Assembly (NCBI RefSeq): GCF_031877795.1
Contig: NC_133932.1
Coordinates: 40,934,180 to 40,998,179 of the forward strand
Direction: 5' to 3'
DNA from: Strix aluco
Lineage: Eukaryota > Chordata > Aves > Strigiformes > Strigidae
DNA: 64,000 nt
A program made the translations under genes and the position numbers. The notes under the pieces were generated by a model, which had not been told where the DNA came from, did no database searches, and saw only the letters and a program-made list of their open reading frames with translations. This document shows, in pieces, positions 1-10,585 of the stretch (the first letter of the stretch is position 1; each line of letters opens with the position of its first letter).

Positions 1-498
1 TTTCTCAAATATCCAACACTGAGATGATGGGTTTTCCAGTGGTTGCTGATTTTGCAGTTTCCCAGGTACCTTATTTAAAGTCTTACTGTGAATTGCAGGC
101 TACATAACTCAGAGCTTCCCATTTACCCATAGCATCTCCAATGGAGATGCAGCAGTTCTTTTTTCAGGAATTAATCATATTTTGCATTCATCCCAGTAGA
201 CTCAAAAGCGAACTCAAAGCAAAGAGAAACCTCCCCACTACAAGAAAGTTTCAGCTCAGAGGTGCTGGCTAGCAATCCTTCATAGCATCTAAATTTCACA
301 GTTGTAATTATTTCCAACAGCAACAAAGAAGACACAGGTGAGGCTGGCATGCCTTTACCATTTCATCCTCTCAAGTAATGATTTTACTTAAGATTTCAGG
401 ACCTGGATCTCAGACACTGTAGAAACAAAAATTGCCAAGCCTGTGTGAGCTTACTATGCCACTTCTTTTTATTCACAAGTTCTGTTGAATTTATTTTC
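1..498. other. Unique non-coding sequence
   Basis: AT-rich single-copy-looking sequence up to the 3' tail of the first CR1. I see no open frame with recognisable content, no tandem repeat and no known repeat family here. Confidence 0.6.
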
Positions 499-584
499 AT
501 AGAATCATGGACTGGTTTGGGTTGGAAGAGATGTTAAAGATAATCTAGTTCCAACCTCCCTGCCATGGGCAGGGACACCTTCCA

Positions 585-932
585 CTAGACCAGGTTGCTC
601 AAAGCCCCGTCCAACCTGGCCTTGAACACTGCCAGGGAGGGGGCAGCCACAGCTTCTCTGGGCAACCTGTTCCAGTGTCTCACCACCCTCACACTAAAGA
701 ATTTCTTCCTTATATCTAACCTAAATCTATCCTCTTTCAGTCTAAAACTGCTACCTCTCATCCTACCACTACACTCCCTCATAAAGAGTCTCTCCCCATA
801 ATTCCCATAGGCCCCTTTTAGGTACTGGAAGGCCACTGTCAGGTCTCCCTGGAGCCTTCTCTTCTCCAGGCTGAACAACCCCAACTGTCTCAGCCTGTCC
901 TCATAGGGGAGGTGCTCCAGCCTCCTGGTCAT
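585..932 (-). pseudogene. CR1 ORF2 C-terminal fragment (115 codons open)
   Basis: This is the carboxy end of the CR1 ORF2 protein (endonuclease/reverse transcriptase), still open for 115 codons to its natural stop at 585. Visible family hallmarks are RRLEHLPYEDRLRQLGLFS near the start, an RRLQGDL segment around residues 26-32, FRLDIRKKFFSVRVVRHWNRLPREAV in the last third (written here as a span of conserved positions, residues about 70-95), and a PSLAVFKARLD motif close to the end. The stop lies about 86 bases before the element's 3' tail, matching the short CR1 3' UTR. The initial Met is simply the first ATG in the surviving frame, not a real start. It is a relic with no expected function. 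Confidence 0.85.
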
Positions 933-1141
933 CTTCGTGGCCTCCTCTGGACCTGCTTGAGCGGGTCCATGTCCTTCTTATATTGGGGGCCCCAGACATA
1001 GACACAGTACACAGGTGGGGGTCTCACAAGAGAGGGGAGGATTCCCTCCCTCGACCTGCTGCCCACACTTCCTTGATGCAGCCCAGTTGGCTTTCTGGGC
1101 TGTGAGTCTACATTGCTGGCTTATAGTCAGTTTGGCGTCCA

Positions 1142-1459
1142 CTAATATCCCCAAGACCTTCTCCTCAGGGCTGCTCTCAATCCTTTGTGTATTTGTGCAT
1201 GGTATTGCCCCAAGCCATGTGCAGGACCTTGCACTTGGCCTTGCTGAACTTCATGAGGTTTGCAGGGCCCCACTTCTTCAAGCCTGTCAAGGTCCCTCTG
1301 GATGGCATCCCTTCCCCCCAGCGAGTCGACCGCACCACACAGCTTGGTGTCGGCAGCAAACTTGCTGAGGGTGCACTCAGTCCCACTCTCCATGTCACCA
1401 GCAAAGACGTTAAACAGCACTGGTCCCAACACTAACTGCTGAGGAACTCCACTCGCCAC
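1142..1459 (-). pseudogene. CR1 reverse transcriptase palm fragment with damaged motif C
   Basis: This open stretch of 105 codons covers the RT segment that includes the QxxxLGPVLFNxF region (residues about 8-19) and the catalytic motif C. In active CR1 elements motif C reads FADD; here residues 34-37 read FAAD, so one of the two metal-binding aspartates is lost. Upstream on the minus strand, around 1587-1613, motif A ([12 protein letters not shown]) is present with its aspartate intact, but a stop codon follows before this segment. After about residue 65 the frame diverges from the CR1 pattern because of a shift; the correct continuation ([15 protein letters not shown]) is in another frame. 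The piece is inactive. Confidence 0.8.
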
Positions 1460-1657
1460 TGGTCTTCACTTGGGCATTGAGCCATTGACTGCAACTCTTT
1501 GAGTGTGACCAACCAGCCAATTCCTTATCCACCAAGTGGTCCATCCATCAAATCCATGACCAAAAGGATGTCATGTGGGACAGTGTCAAATGCTTTGCAC
1601 AAGTCCAGGTCGATGATGTCAGTTGCTCTTCCCTTACCCACCAGAGCTGTAATGCCG

Positions 1658-2096
1658 TTGTCCCTGTTTTCCCCCTACAGGCTTCACACTAGCTTTCCTG
1701 GGCCTCCCACAGACCTTTCCAGAGTCTCTTCTTGCCTTCTTCCCCTCCATGAGCATGGGGTCATCAAACCTGGTGAAGCATCAGTGGCAAGCAGTGCATG
1801 TTGTCAGCAGGGACAAGTCACCAGGCTAATGCTGACAGTGGCTGGCAGGCAGCTGCAGTACCCATGTTTTAGAAAGCCCATGTCCTGCTCCCTGTCCGCA
1901 CCCTATTTAGAGATCCCTGCTGTTAAATTCTTGCACTTTTGGCTTCTCTGAGCCCTTCACTTTTTGACACAGCATGTGGAGGAAGGAGGAGAGGGGCTGC
2001 ATGGCCCATGGGATTTATGCACAGGGTAGAGGTCCCAAAAGCTGCAAAGCATGTAGTTGTGTCAGTGCATGGAAGCACAGGAGGACAACAGGGTTT
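1658..2096. other. Unique sequence between CR1 and the solo LTR
   Basis: No repeat family or host exon was recognised. Base composition is moderately GC-rich. The open frames here run across the CR1 junction and look accidental. Confidence 0.5.
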
Positions 2097-2101
2097 GTTT
2101 T
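2097..2101. repeat. Left target-site duplication of the solo LTR (GTTTT)
   Basis: The five bases GTTTT directly before the LTR's TG are repeated exactly after its terminal CA at 2695-2699. A 5-bp duplication is characteristic of the integrases of ERVL-type (class III) elements. Confidence 0.85.
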
Positions 2102-2694
2102 TGTCGTGGTTTGACCTTGGCTAAATGCCAGGTACCCACCAAGTCACTCTATCACTTCCCCCCCCCCTTCCCCTTTTTTTCTCAACAGGGCAAAGAGGGG
2201 AAAGAAAATAAGATAGGAAAAAAACCCAACCCTTGTGGGTAAAACAAAAGCAGTTTTAACATAAGCAAAGGTCCACGCGCAAAAGCAAAAAAAAGAAAAC
2301 AGATTTATTCTCTACTTCCCATGAGCAGGCGATGTCGGGCCTTCTCAGGAAGCAGGGCTCCAATATGCGTAGCGGTTGCCTCGGAGGACCAAGGGTGACC
2401 CCACCCCCTTCCTCCTTTCTCCCAGCTTTATACTGAGCAGACGTCATATGGTATGGAATATCCCTTTGGTCAGTTCGGGTCAGCTGTCCTGGTTGTGTCC
2501 CCTCCCAAGATCTTGCCCTCCCGGTCCCACTGGGGGGAAATGTCGGAAAGAGCCTTGGTGCTGTGTAAGCACTACTCAGCAGTAGCCACAACACCAGTGT
2601 GCTATCAACACCCTGCCAGCTCCCAACATAAAACACAGCACCATGAGGGCTGATATAGAGGAAAACCAATTCTGGCTCAGCCAGACCCAGTACA
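2102..2694. mobile_element. Solo LTR of an avian ERVL-type endogenous retrovirus
   Basis: A 593-bp element that begins TGTCGTGGTTTGACCTTGGC and ends CCAGACCCAGTACA, so it has the TG...CA ends of a retroviral LTR. It is flanked by a perfect GTTTT duplication. The internal segment around 2447-2470 (CATATGGTATGGAATATCCC) and the block around 2560-2585 (AAGCACTACTCAGCAGTAG) match my recollection of LTRs common in Neoaves genomes. There is no internal retroviral sequence and no second LTR, so it is the product of recombination between the two LTRs of a former provirus. A C-run lies near 2159-2168. Transcriptional orientation is not certain. LTRs can act as promoters or enhancers, but nothing here shows that this one does. 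Confidence 0.88.
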
Positions 2695-2699
2695 GTTTT
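2695..2699. repeat. Right target-site duplication of the solo LTR (GTTTT)
   Basis: Exact copy of 2097-2101. The intact duplication shows that both LTR edges are original integration boundaries and that the event is not very old. Confidence 0.85.
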
Positions 2700-4868
2700 C
2701 AACTCTTGTCCATGCCTACAAGTGGAGTACCTGGTGGCACCTGTATATGGGCTGTTAGGGCTCTCCTGAGACTTGAAGGTTTTGTGGGCAAGTGAGGATG
2801 CTGCAGCAGGGGCAGAGGTGCAACTGCAGCCACAGGGTGACCCCAGTCTCTCACTGTTGGCATCTTGTTACTCTTGGTCTCACAGGCATTGCATAGAGTC
2901 CAGCAGGCAAACAGGGCTCTGTGGAGAAAGCTTAGCTCAGGGCTGAGCCTGTCTGTGCAGGACCATCTACATAGTCAGCTGCTGAGGCCCTAAGGGAAGG
3001 GTCCTAGGTGGTGAATGAGCTTGCTCAAAAGGGCAACCAGTCAGGGCTTTAGGGTTTTGACAGAGCAAAAGAAGCACAGCACTGACCGGAGGCAAATCAA
3101 TTTGATTGTGGAGCAAAAGCCAGGCTCTAATGTGCCATCCATAGGTAATCTGCACCTTGACAGAGCACCTGGGACTTAGCACAGGGCAGCATCTATCCCT
3201 GGGACTTTGCAGTGGCATGGAACACAGTGGCCTGCCAGCCCTCCCTGTCAGTGTGCCTGGCTGCGGGGGGGTAATGTATCAGGATATGTATGTCACTGCC
3301 AGCATCCATGGGGAATCCCAAGCCTAAAAACCCCACAAAAGTATTTTATATCCCCACCTACGGCAATATTGTAGGCTATAAATTTTGCATGTGGTCACTG
3401 CACTCTTCCAGAGCGTGTAGGCGGCTGTCAGCTTCCTAATCCTGGATTTATTGGCAGCAGTGAGAGGAGAGAGGAGGCTCTTGTCAGGGACCAAAAGGAC
3501 AAGCCTATTCTCAGCACTTTAGAGGACTCTCCTGTTGGTGGTTAGATGCGCTGGATGGAGTCCCTACAGGCTCCCATGAATGTCACCCTTCCCAAACCTG
3601 AAGATGATCCACCTCTAAAAGTACCCCCCCCCCCATGTTTCTTAGATACCCACTGTCCTCAGTTTTTCCTCCCTTTCTCATACCCACATACTGAATAGTA
3701 ATTCAGTAGCAGCACCCTTATGGCCACTGATGAGGAGCTCAGGCAGAGAAATCAGTCCAAGCTCTATCTCCTTGCATGGAGGCAACTTCCCAGGGCAGCA
3801 TCTGACCTCTGAAGCAGAAATGAAAGACACTGGGAGAAATGGTAGACATGGGCTACGGCTGCACTCTGCCTGGGGCTGAGACATGCCAGGGGCCAGCAAG
3901 TCCCACCTGCCAGAGGTGGGAGGCCCAAGTAAGGGCCTTCAAGGACCGTGACTTCACTTCTAGGACTCCTCTGATCCCCATAAACCCTCATTTTCCAATA
4001 CAAAGTAGTAGTAGAGACCGCAAAACCATGAGCTGGAGTTGCCAGCGTTTTCCTCTGTAGCCAGTTGAAAGGTACAGGGGGATTTTGCTGGAGCAGAACA
4101 GCACACCCAGGGTGAATCTGTGGCTCTGTTGACTTCAGAGACACACCTCCAAGCTCTCCCCTCCTGAAGCACAGAAATAGATCTTAGCATTCATCTGCAG
4201 CACCTTCTTTCTGCTGTGGCAGGAGTCTAAAGCACTGTGGGTAACGATGGTGCTCACAGGTTGGTTCCAGCTCCTGGCTCCCCAAATCACAGCTACTGGT
4301 GCCAGGCTATGATTTACTATTAAATAAATGAGAGTTTCTTCACTGTTCTCCATGGATTTTAGCATTTCTTTCAGAAACAAGAGGATTGTTTGTCTGTTCA
4401 TACCTATGAAAAGAAAAAGTGCCTTGATCTGGAGTGCTCTTCTATGAAAGCCAGGCAAGAAAACATTTCAGAAGAAAAGGAAAAGCAAGGAAACCCAGAA
4501 CTGTTTCCTTACATTATTCACATGCACTCTGCTACCTAAAGACAGTCAAGCTCAATTCAAGTGTCTCACATTGTGCAAACATGTGAGCATCCGGCAGAAG
4601 CGCATAACTTACACGTCGCTGGTGTGAGTGAGTGGAACTCTTGCATCCAGCAAAGAGCAACAAGTATTATGCCATATAAATAAGTGACAGCTTTGGAAAT
4701 GAATTCATTTTAAAAGAGCCTGTCAACTTGAAACCTAGCCACTTTGCAAAAAAGCATTTCAAAACATTTTCAGGTTGATATCTTCCCTGAATTTTCCCCA
4801 TCACTCTTAGCATCTCATCTTTGTATCATTTAAACTTGCTCCCTCTTGTTCTGTTGTGAAGAATCCAC

Positions 4869-4885
4869 AAAAAAAAAAAAAAAAA
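4869..4885. repeat. Poly(A) run (17 A)
   Basis: Uninterrupted A17. There is no adjacent LINE or SINE tail or retrocopy body that I can recognise, so it is treated as a simple homopolymer. Confidence 0.8.
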
Positions 4886-5184
4886 GGTACAGAGGAAAAC
4901 CACTCATCTGTGCAGATTTACATGATAAGACAAAACAAGGAAACTGTCATGACTGAGGAAAAAAACTAACAAGAGAAATCAGCGTGAATATAGCTGGTCA
5001 AATAATTGTTTCAAGACCAGGAGAGGGATGGCAGAAGAGGATGGTTGATGACTTTATCCTTGGAAAACAACTTTCTAACATACCTGCAATAAAATTGAGC
5101 CTCATCTGTTTACCAGGACAAGCAACTCCAATCCTGCAAGCTCTGCACAGACCCCTGAACCAATGTAGAGTTGCACCAGATTAA

Positions 5185-5206
5185 TTTTTTTTTTTTTTTT
5201 TTTTTT
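5185..5206. repeat. Poly(T) run (22 T)
   Basis: Uninterrupted T22. It could be the tail of a minus-strand retrocopy, but the sequence to its right shows no recognisable gene. Confidence 0.8.
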
Positions 5207-5866
5207 GCTACTGACTAACAGCAGAGTTTAGAGCCACCTTCAATGTGCTGTGCCTTGGTGCAGGGAACTGGGTTTTCACAGCGCTGCCTGCAGCAGCACT
5301 GAATCCAGGCAAAAGGGTCTCAAAAGGCTTTTTTTGCAATCCCCACTTTGGCTTCATCCAGTGCTAAAAAATGAGTCTGTTTAAGCATAACTCACAGTTA
5401 TCTCTTTCAGATCGTCTGTAAAATGTTAATGTGATGTGTTCCCATTTAAAGATCCCTTTGCACTGCAAGAGCCACGTGAAGCCGTCTCTGTAGCCAGGAG
5501 CGCACCCAAATTAATCTAACGTGGAAGAAGGAGGAATAACAAACCTTTGCAAAAGGCGCAGTGAAATCCGCCCAGTGCAAGAGAGGCCCTTGGCCGTGTG
5601 GGCAGGTGGCACGATTAGCGGTGGGTGACACTGTCCACCCTGGTGCCAGAGAGCTGCTCGGTTCCATTCTACGAACCAGGCAAGATGTGACTCACGCAGT
5701 TTGCTCGCAAAGAAGGAGGACCATCTGCTAGTCATGAGCAGATGACAAATTCACTGCATTGCGTCTTGTCGCTACTTCCAAATTTGTAAGTAAACACATT
5801 TTGTAACCTCTCTCAGAATATTTGAGAGCTTCGATAATGGAAAAGTTTAAATTTATGTAACGCACG

Positions 5867-5900
5867 GTGGAGGGGTGGGGGGGGTGGGGGGAAGGGGGAG
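5867..5900 (+). repeat. G-run tract at the edge of the CpG island (G-quadruplex-compatible)
   Basis: Four or more G runs of 4 to 8 bases are separated by single T or AA spacers on the plus strand. This satisfies the usual four-runs-of-three-or-more-G rule for an intramolecular quadruplex. It sits directly at the left edge of the CpG island, where such motifs are common in vertebrate promoters. Folding is inferred from the pattern only. Confidence 0.75.
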
Positions 5901-5924
5901 ATACTTTATTCTGAATGGGGTTCG

Positions 5925-6470
5925 AAAGCGCCCGCTGCAACTTGGTGCCAGCTCCTGTAAGCTCCCGCCTGCGAAGCGAGGCGCTTCCTCCCGCGGGGCC
6001 GCGGGGCCGGGGCGCGGCGGGGCGGGCGGCGGCGGCGGCGGTGGCGGGGCGGGCTGAGGCCGGCGGCGGCGGTGCCTGCGCTCCCCCGGGCGGCCGCCGC
6101 CCCGCGGTGCAGCCCGGCCGCCCCCCGCTCCTCTCATCCAGCCCCCGAGGCCGGCAGCCCCGCGCCCCGCGCCTCCGCTCCTAGCAGCGGGGCCATCGCC
6201 GACGCGCCCCGCCCCAGGCTGAGCCCCTGCAGCTCCCGCGGCCTTGCCAGGGCGGGGCTCAGCCCATGCGGCCCGAGGCGCGGCGGGCGTTCGCGGCCGG
6301 GTCCCTCCGCTGTCCCCAGACAGCTCAAGGCGTGAGGGGCGGCCCCCGGCCGTGCCCCGGCCGTGCCCCGGGCAGCACGGAGGGCAGGGCTCCGCACCAG
6401 CATCTGCAGCCACAGCCTCCGCGGCTCCATCGGGGCAGGCCGAAACGCGAGGCGGTACCCGTGCACTGAA
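5925..6470. promoter_or_regulatory. CpG island, candidate promoter
   Basis: About 540 bases of very high G+C with dense CpG, in sharp contrast to the CpG-poor surroundings. Visible elements are GC boxes (GGGGCGGGC-type) near 6018-6026 and 6045-6053, a third (GGGCGGGGC) at 6250-6258, and five consecutive CGG triplets at 6027-6041. No TATA box is obvious, as is usual for CpG-island promoters. In birds such an island most often marks a transcription start, so an unseen first exon (coding-gene 5' UTR or lncRNA) on either strand is plausible. A good splice donor on the plus strand lies at 6927 (CGG|GTAAGT). The open frames through the island on both strands are low-complexity Ala/Gly/Pro/Arg translations and are not credible proteins. 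The gene served is unknown; CpG islands can also be orphan or enhancer-like. Confidence 0.75.
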
Positions 6471-9400
6471 TTTAAGCTTGCATATCCAGAGGTGTCTCAG
6501 GAATGTAAGCGTCCATATGTCGGTATCTCTCAGCCTAAAGAAGTAACTCAAAAGAGTGACCAGGAAACACTTACTTGGCTTAACAAGGGCTTTGTCCAGA
6601 CAAGGTATCCCCATGCTTTTTGAAGGACAAGAGCCTGTGGTAAACAAAAAGTTGCATTAAGTACAGCTGTGGAAGCTGTACACTAAATGCAGACTTAAGA
6701 AGGCCCAAAATGATAGAACCATCCTCATCTTACATGAGTCCAGCCCCTATTGCTCGTAGACATGATACAGTCTCCAGTGAATGTAACTTTATTGTTTTTA
6801 GAGAGGGCCTGTCCTTTTCCAATCGATCCGTGGTGAATAACTGCTTTGCTCTGAGTCTCTGCCATGTGGACCAGACCAACAGGATGATGAAGGACTAACC
6901 CTTCTGTCTCTGAAAATTGAAATCGGGTAAGTAGAGTGATGATGAACCCTGTTGCTGTGCAATTCACCTGTTAGCTAGCTCAAGGAAACCCTCTGTTGCT
7001 ATTCTGCCTCCTCTGTCCCAGTTCTTTGTACTCCACAGTGCTCCACCTGACTGATTTCCTGACTTTGGCAGGTTTCAGCACTTCTGCTTCTTCCAGGTTT
7101 CACCAATGCTGATCTTCCAAATGCTGGAAGATGATACAAGATGTGTCAGCCTGCCCTCAGTCTCCTTGGTATTTGTTCACACCCAAGCGAGGAGAGCAGA
7201 GCAGCTAAAGGCAGAGGAAGAAAGTCAGGGACCAGCAAGACACCTCTGCAGACCAGCTTGTGAAATCACAAGAAGTGGTGCACAGCCCTGGGGAAAGCAC
7301 CTGGGTCTTTCTCAGGCCAGACACCCACGAAGCCATTATCCTCACTTGGTGGCCCACTGGCTTCTTGTCCTTGCTCTAGTCTTTCGAGTCCATTCCCTCT
7401 CACTGGTGATTTACAGATCTGCTTCCCTGCTCCATCTATCCCAGTGGAGGCCTGTCCTTCTGACACCACCCAAAAGACACCTAATCCCCCAGCTGAAGCC
7501 CAGCGTGGTGGGAACAAAGCTGCTCAGCTGACAGCCCTGGGACATACTGCTTGGCCTCGGGAGCATGCTGCCTGTCCCACAGGCATCCTTAGGAGACATC
7601 TTTGGCTCAGACTTCTTCTCACATCCTCAGTGATTTTATTTTTTTCTAGATACCATCTTTATGCAGTGGCCTTTCATCTCCTTTCAGCTAAAATTCCTGT
7701 GCAGGCTTCTGGCATTTGGAATCTCAGCTACTCCCACCTCTTTTTCTTTCTGGCCTCGGCAAACACTGTCTCATCCAACTTGTACCCAGCTCAAACACTG
7801 CTACGAGCATCCTTTCCTCACGAGTGGCTTTGGCTCTGCAGCTGCTGCTTCTGCCCCCCTTCCCCTGCTCTGCTATGTGCAGCAGAAGCCCCTTCCCTCT
7901 GCTCTCAAGGCCCCCCAGTGCATCACTCACTAACTAGATATAATTTCTGCCCTCAGCTAGCCCTTAATACGAGCCTAGCCTCACTTGATAGATTTTCAGA
8001 CAAGCACCTTTGCCCATTCACTCCCACCACTCCTCAGGCGTGAGACGGGCACGCCACAAACGCCCGCGCAGCCGGTCCCTTGTCTTCTGTCAAAATCATC
8101 ATTAAAAGCCTCCGGGATGCTCTCAGAAAATCTTTACTGTGAACTGCCCCTGTGCTGAGCTCATTTCTGATCTGCCAAAAGCTGCTGTTCCATCATTTCC
8201 TTCTGCTTTCCCTCTTCTTTGCCTACTTTGTCATTTCCCATTGCCTCTGCTTCAGTGCTAAGCTCTCCAGCACAGGGCCCATCTTTTTTCCTTAACCATT
8301 CAATACTCAGTCTGGTGATGTCCTAGTCCTTGATTAAGATTCCTATGAACTATGGTGATATGAATAGTAAATCATTAGGATCAATTCCCTGGTGCTGTAC
8401 TGTCACACTAGGCATTCGCTACAGCTCCTGGTAGTAATTTGTATTTAACTTCGCTTCAGCGCCTCAGTTCTGAAGGTAGGAAATGTGTGATGTTAGTTAC
8501 CTCTAATCATTGCTGGCATTAAAAGTACTGGTAGGTAACCCATAGAAAAATAAGTGTCGTAATTCCTTGTCTCAGAATGAAGATAGCGGTTTCTCTAGTT
8601 ACATTTTTTAACCCATTTTGCTGAAATTTAATGCAGTTATTTAACTTTCATTTTCTTCCAGCTGCTAACCCCTCACCTAGTTCAAATGATTCATCCCCAC
8701 TGCATTCACTGCCCAGGAATGTTGGCTTTCAACAAACTACAGCAAATAATGTAAAATAAACACGAGTGTGCTTTCAGCTCACAACAATCTGGGTTAAGTA
8801 CATATTTCACACACTGCACCACAGGATATGTTAAATTAAAATCAGAACCACCAGATTTAAAAACCCAATGCCAATTCAAACCGTTGCCGAGTTATTTCTG
8901 TATTCACTTTATATGCAATAGTGGGCATGAGTAACAGCCATTGCTGTGTTAACCTTAAAATGTGCCATTTGGCAACTTTTTTTTCCATTAGTTGAGGAAA
9001 ACCATGAATTTTTATTTGAAACTACTCTTAGTAGAAATTACTCTTATATGCTGTCAAGTATCCTGATCTCCTTGAACAAATCTGAGAGCCTACAGATAGT
9101 CGTGTCTCCATCTTCCTCTTATTTTAGTGTTCTGCGTTTTCAAAATTACTTTCAATCACACTCTGAAAAAGCAACCTGGAATGGCTTCCTTGAAATTATA
9201 AATGCATTTTTAAATGTCTGCTGCTTCATGCTGCCAGAATCAAGCAGTCTGGGTCTTGCATGTATTCATTTTCTAGTCAGAAGAAGTAGGGGAGATACAC
9301 TTGAACAAAATACTGTGAAAAAGATGTTGCAGAGACTGGGATCTGACAGGAAAATATCCATGTACTGGGCAAGACTCAGATTTAATGCACTCTTAATCTA

Positions 9401-10559
9401 GATTTCCATAGTGTAACGTTTTATGAATCTAGCTTCTCATTCCAACAACACTAGGATAGGAATCGAGCTTGGTTGTTGATTTATTTTGAAGATACGCAGA
9501 ATAGGCATTATATTTCCTTTAGACTTTAAATGCAAGACTAGAGATTCCCTAAAATTTAGAAAGACTCTCTTTCAATGCCATGTTGCTATGTTTAGACTTC
9601 AGCAGAGCCTAAAAGCCAGAAATTAAATTCTGGGGCTAGCAAGAGGGAAAGAGAATTATTGCAGTTCATCTCTTTTCTTTCTCCATATTATGGCTTGATT
9701 AGGCTATTGCTTTCCCTCTGCAGTGTCTGCTTGAAGAGATGAACAGGGACATTTTGGGGAGCTTTGCTAACGTGCTCCTTTGACAGCAAGACTCAGCTTT
9801 CTCTGAGTTGCTTGGAAGGATCAGCACTTATGGGAATGACTGAAGTGTCCTGGGGACAGAAAAAGAAACAATTTCATTTTAATAGGTTAATGGTTCCTGG
9901 ATCGTGAAGGATCAGCCACTTGCCAAAACTTCTGCTTGATTTTCTTCTTTCAGCTTTCATGCTGCTGTAAAGCTAGACATCTTTCCCTGACCAGGGAAAA
10001 ACATTGACCTTTACTGGTGTTGACAAACACAGCAGAAGACAAATCCAGATACAAATATTTTCACCCATTGCCACAGAAACTCTTTGAGAGCTGTATAGCC
10101 CTGTCTGGTCAGCTGAAATGTGAACGCAGTCCCTTGGCTGAGAACGGATGGAAAACCTTTCTCTCACTAACAAAGCAGCACTATGTACTCTTCCACCCAG
10201 CACAGGAGGAGAAACATCTCTATTCCCACAACCCTGCTTTGTTTCTCTTTTAGATCAGCTTTTGTATAAGGAGGAAAGAGATGAAGATTACTCTTACGAC
10301 TAGAGGTTGGAGGAGGTGGTGATGAGCAGAGGAGTTGGTTTTAAAAGGTGTGCAGGTTAGGCATTTTATGGTAGCTGAGACTTTGAGAGGCAACTGAATG
10401 TTTGTATTCCCAGAATTAGAACAGCTTTTTTACAGCTCTACTGCTGTAATTTAGTTTTAGAGTTCAAAAGAGTTTCAGTTCAAAACCCAGTACTACCACA
10501 ACTGGCATTGGTAAAGAAAAGAGGATAAATAAGCTAGTAGATTTTCCTCCTTCAAAATT
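6471..10559. other. Unique non-coding stretch downstream of the CpG island
   Basis: No recognisable exon. The only notable sites are a splice-donor-like GTAAGT at 6927 and a pyrimidine-rich segment at about 7560-8300 that keeps one frame open for 199 codons without any recognisable domain. From 8100 the sequence is AT-rich and featureless to me. Confidence 0.45.
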
Positions 10560-10585
10560 AAAAAAAAAAAAAAAATAAATAAATG
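10560..10585. repeat. A-rich run (A16 then TAAA units)
   Basis: Sixteen A residues (10560-10575) followed by two TAAA units. Simple sequence; no retroposon body was recognised next to it. Confidence 0.75.

Larger units (their letters stand above)
499..1657 (-). mobile_element. CR1 LINE, 5'-truncated, minus strand
   Basis: Non-LTR retrotransposon of the CR1 clade, inserted by target-primed reverse transcription. The 3' end is on the left: the plus strand begins with CATAGAATCATGG, the reverse complement of the CR1 tail, followed by the conserved 3' UTR (GGTTTGGGTTGGAAGAG). Reading leftwards on the minus strand, the body encodes the reverse transcriptase palm, thumb and C-terminal part of ORF2. 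Similarity stops near 1657, just upstream of RT motif A, so roughly the last 1.16 kb of the element is present, which is typical 5' truncation. Frames are broken by stops and shifts between about 933 and 1141 and near 1460-1540, so it cannot encode a working protein. No flanking duplication was identified. It belongs to a different, apparently younger-looking subfamily than the copy at 53.3-54.9 kb. Confidence 0.93.
2700..5866. other. Unique non-coding stretch with short homopolymer runs
   Basis: No recognisable gene. It contains a C11 run at 3624-3634, an A17 run at 4869-4885 and a T22 run at 5185-5206. A segment near 4800-4866 faintly resembles the minus-strand coding part of an old CR1, but not well enough to call. 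CpGs become more frequent from about 5580 as the CpG island is approached. Confidence 0.5.

Noticed and set aside
4795..4866. Possible old CR1 coding fragment (minus)
   Set aside because: A TTTAAACTTGCTCCCTCTTG string resembles a CR1/L3 region, but no second landmark lies at the right distance.
5395..5430. Possible MIR fragment (TCTGTAAAATG)
   Set aside because: A single short word; flanking MIR blocks are missing.
5853..6647. 264-codon open frame on the minus strand across the CpG island
   Set aside because: Ala/Gly/Pro/Arg-rich translation of CGG/GGC-type sequence. It runs through the poly-G tract as poly-Pro, and frames on the plus strand are also open. This is a composition artefact.
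7444..8043. 199-codon open frame on the plus strand
   Set aside because: No recognisable domain, pyrimidine-driven Leu/Ser/Pro content, and no Kozak or splice context. With about one stop per 20 codons, one or a few frames of this length are expected by chance in 64 kb over six frames.
8946..9401. 151-codon open frame on the plus strand
   Set aside because: AT-rich, no recognisable motif, no splice context supporting an exon.
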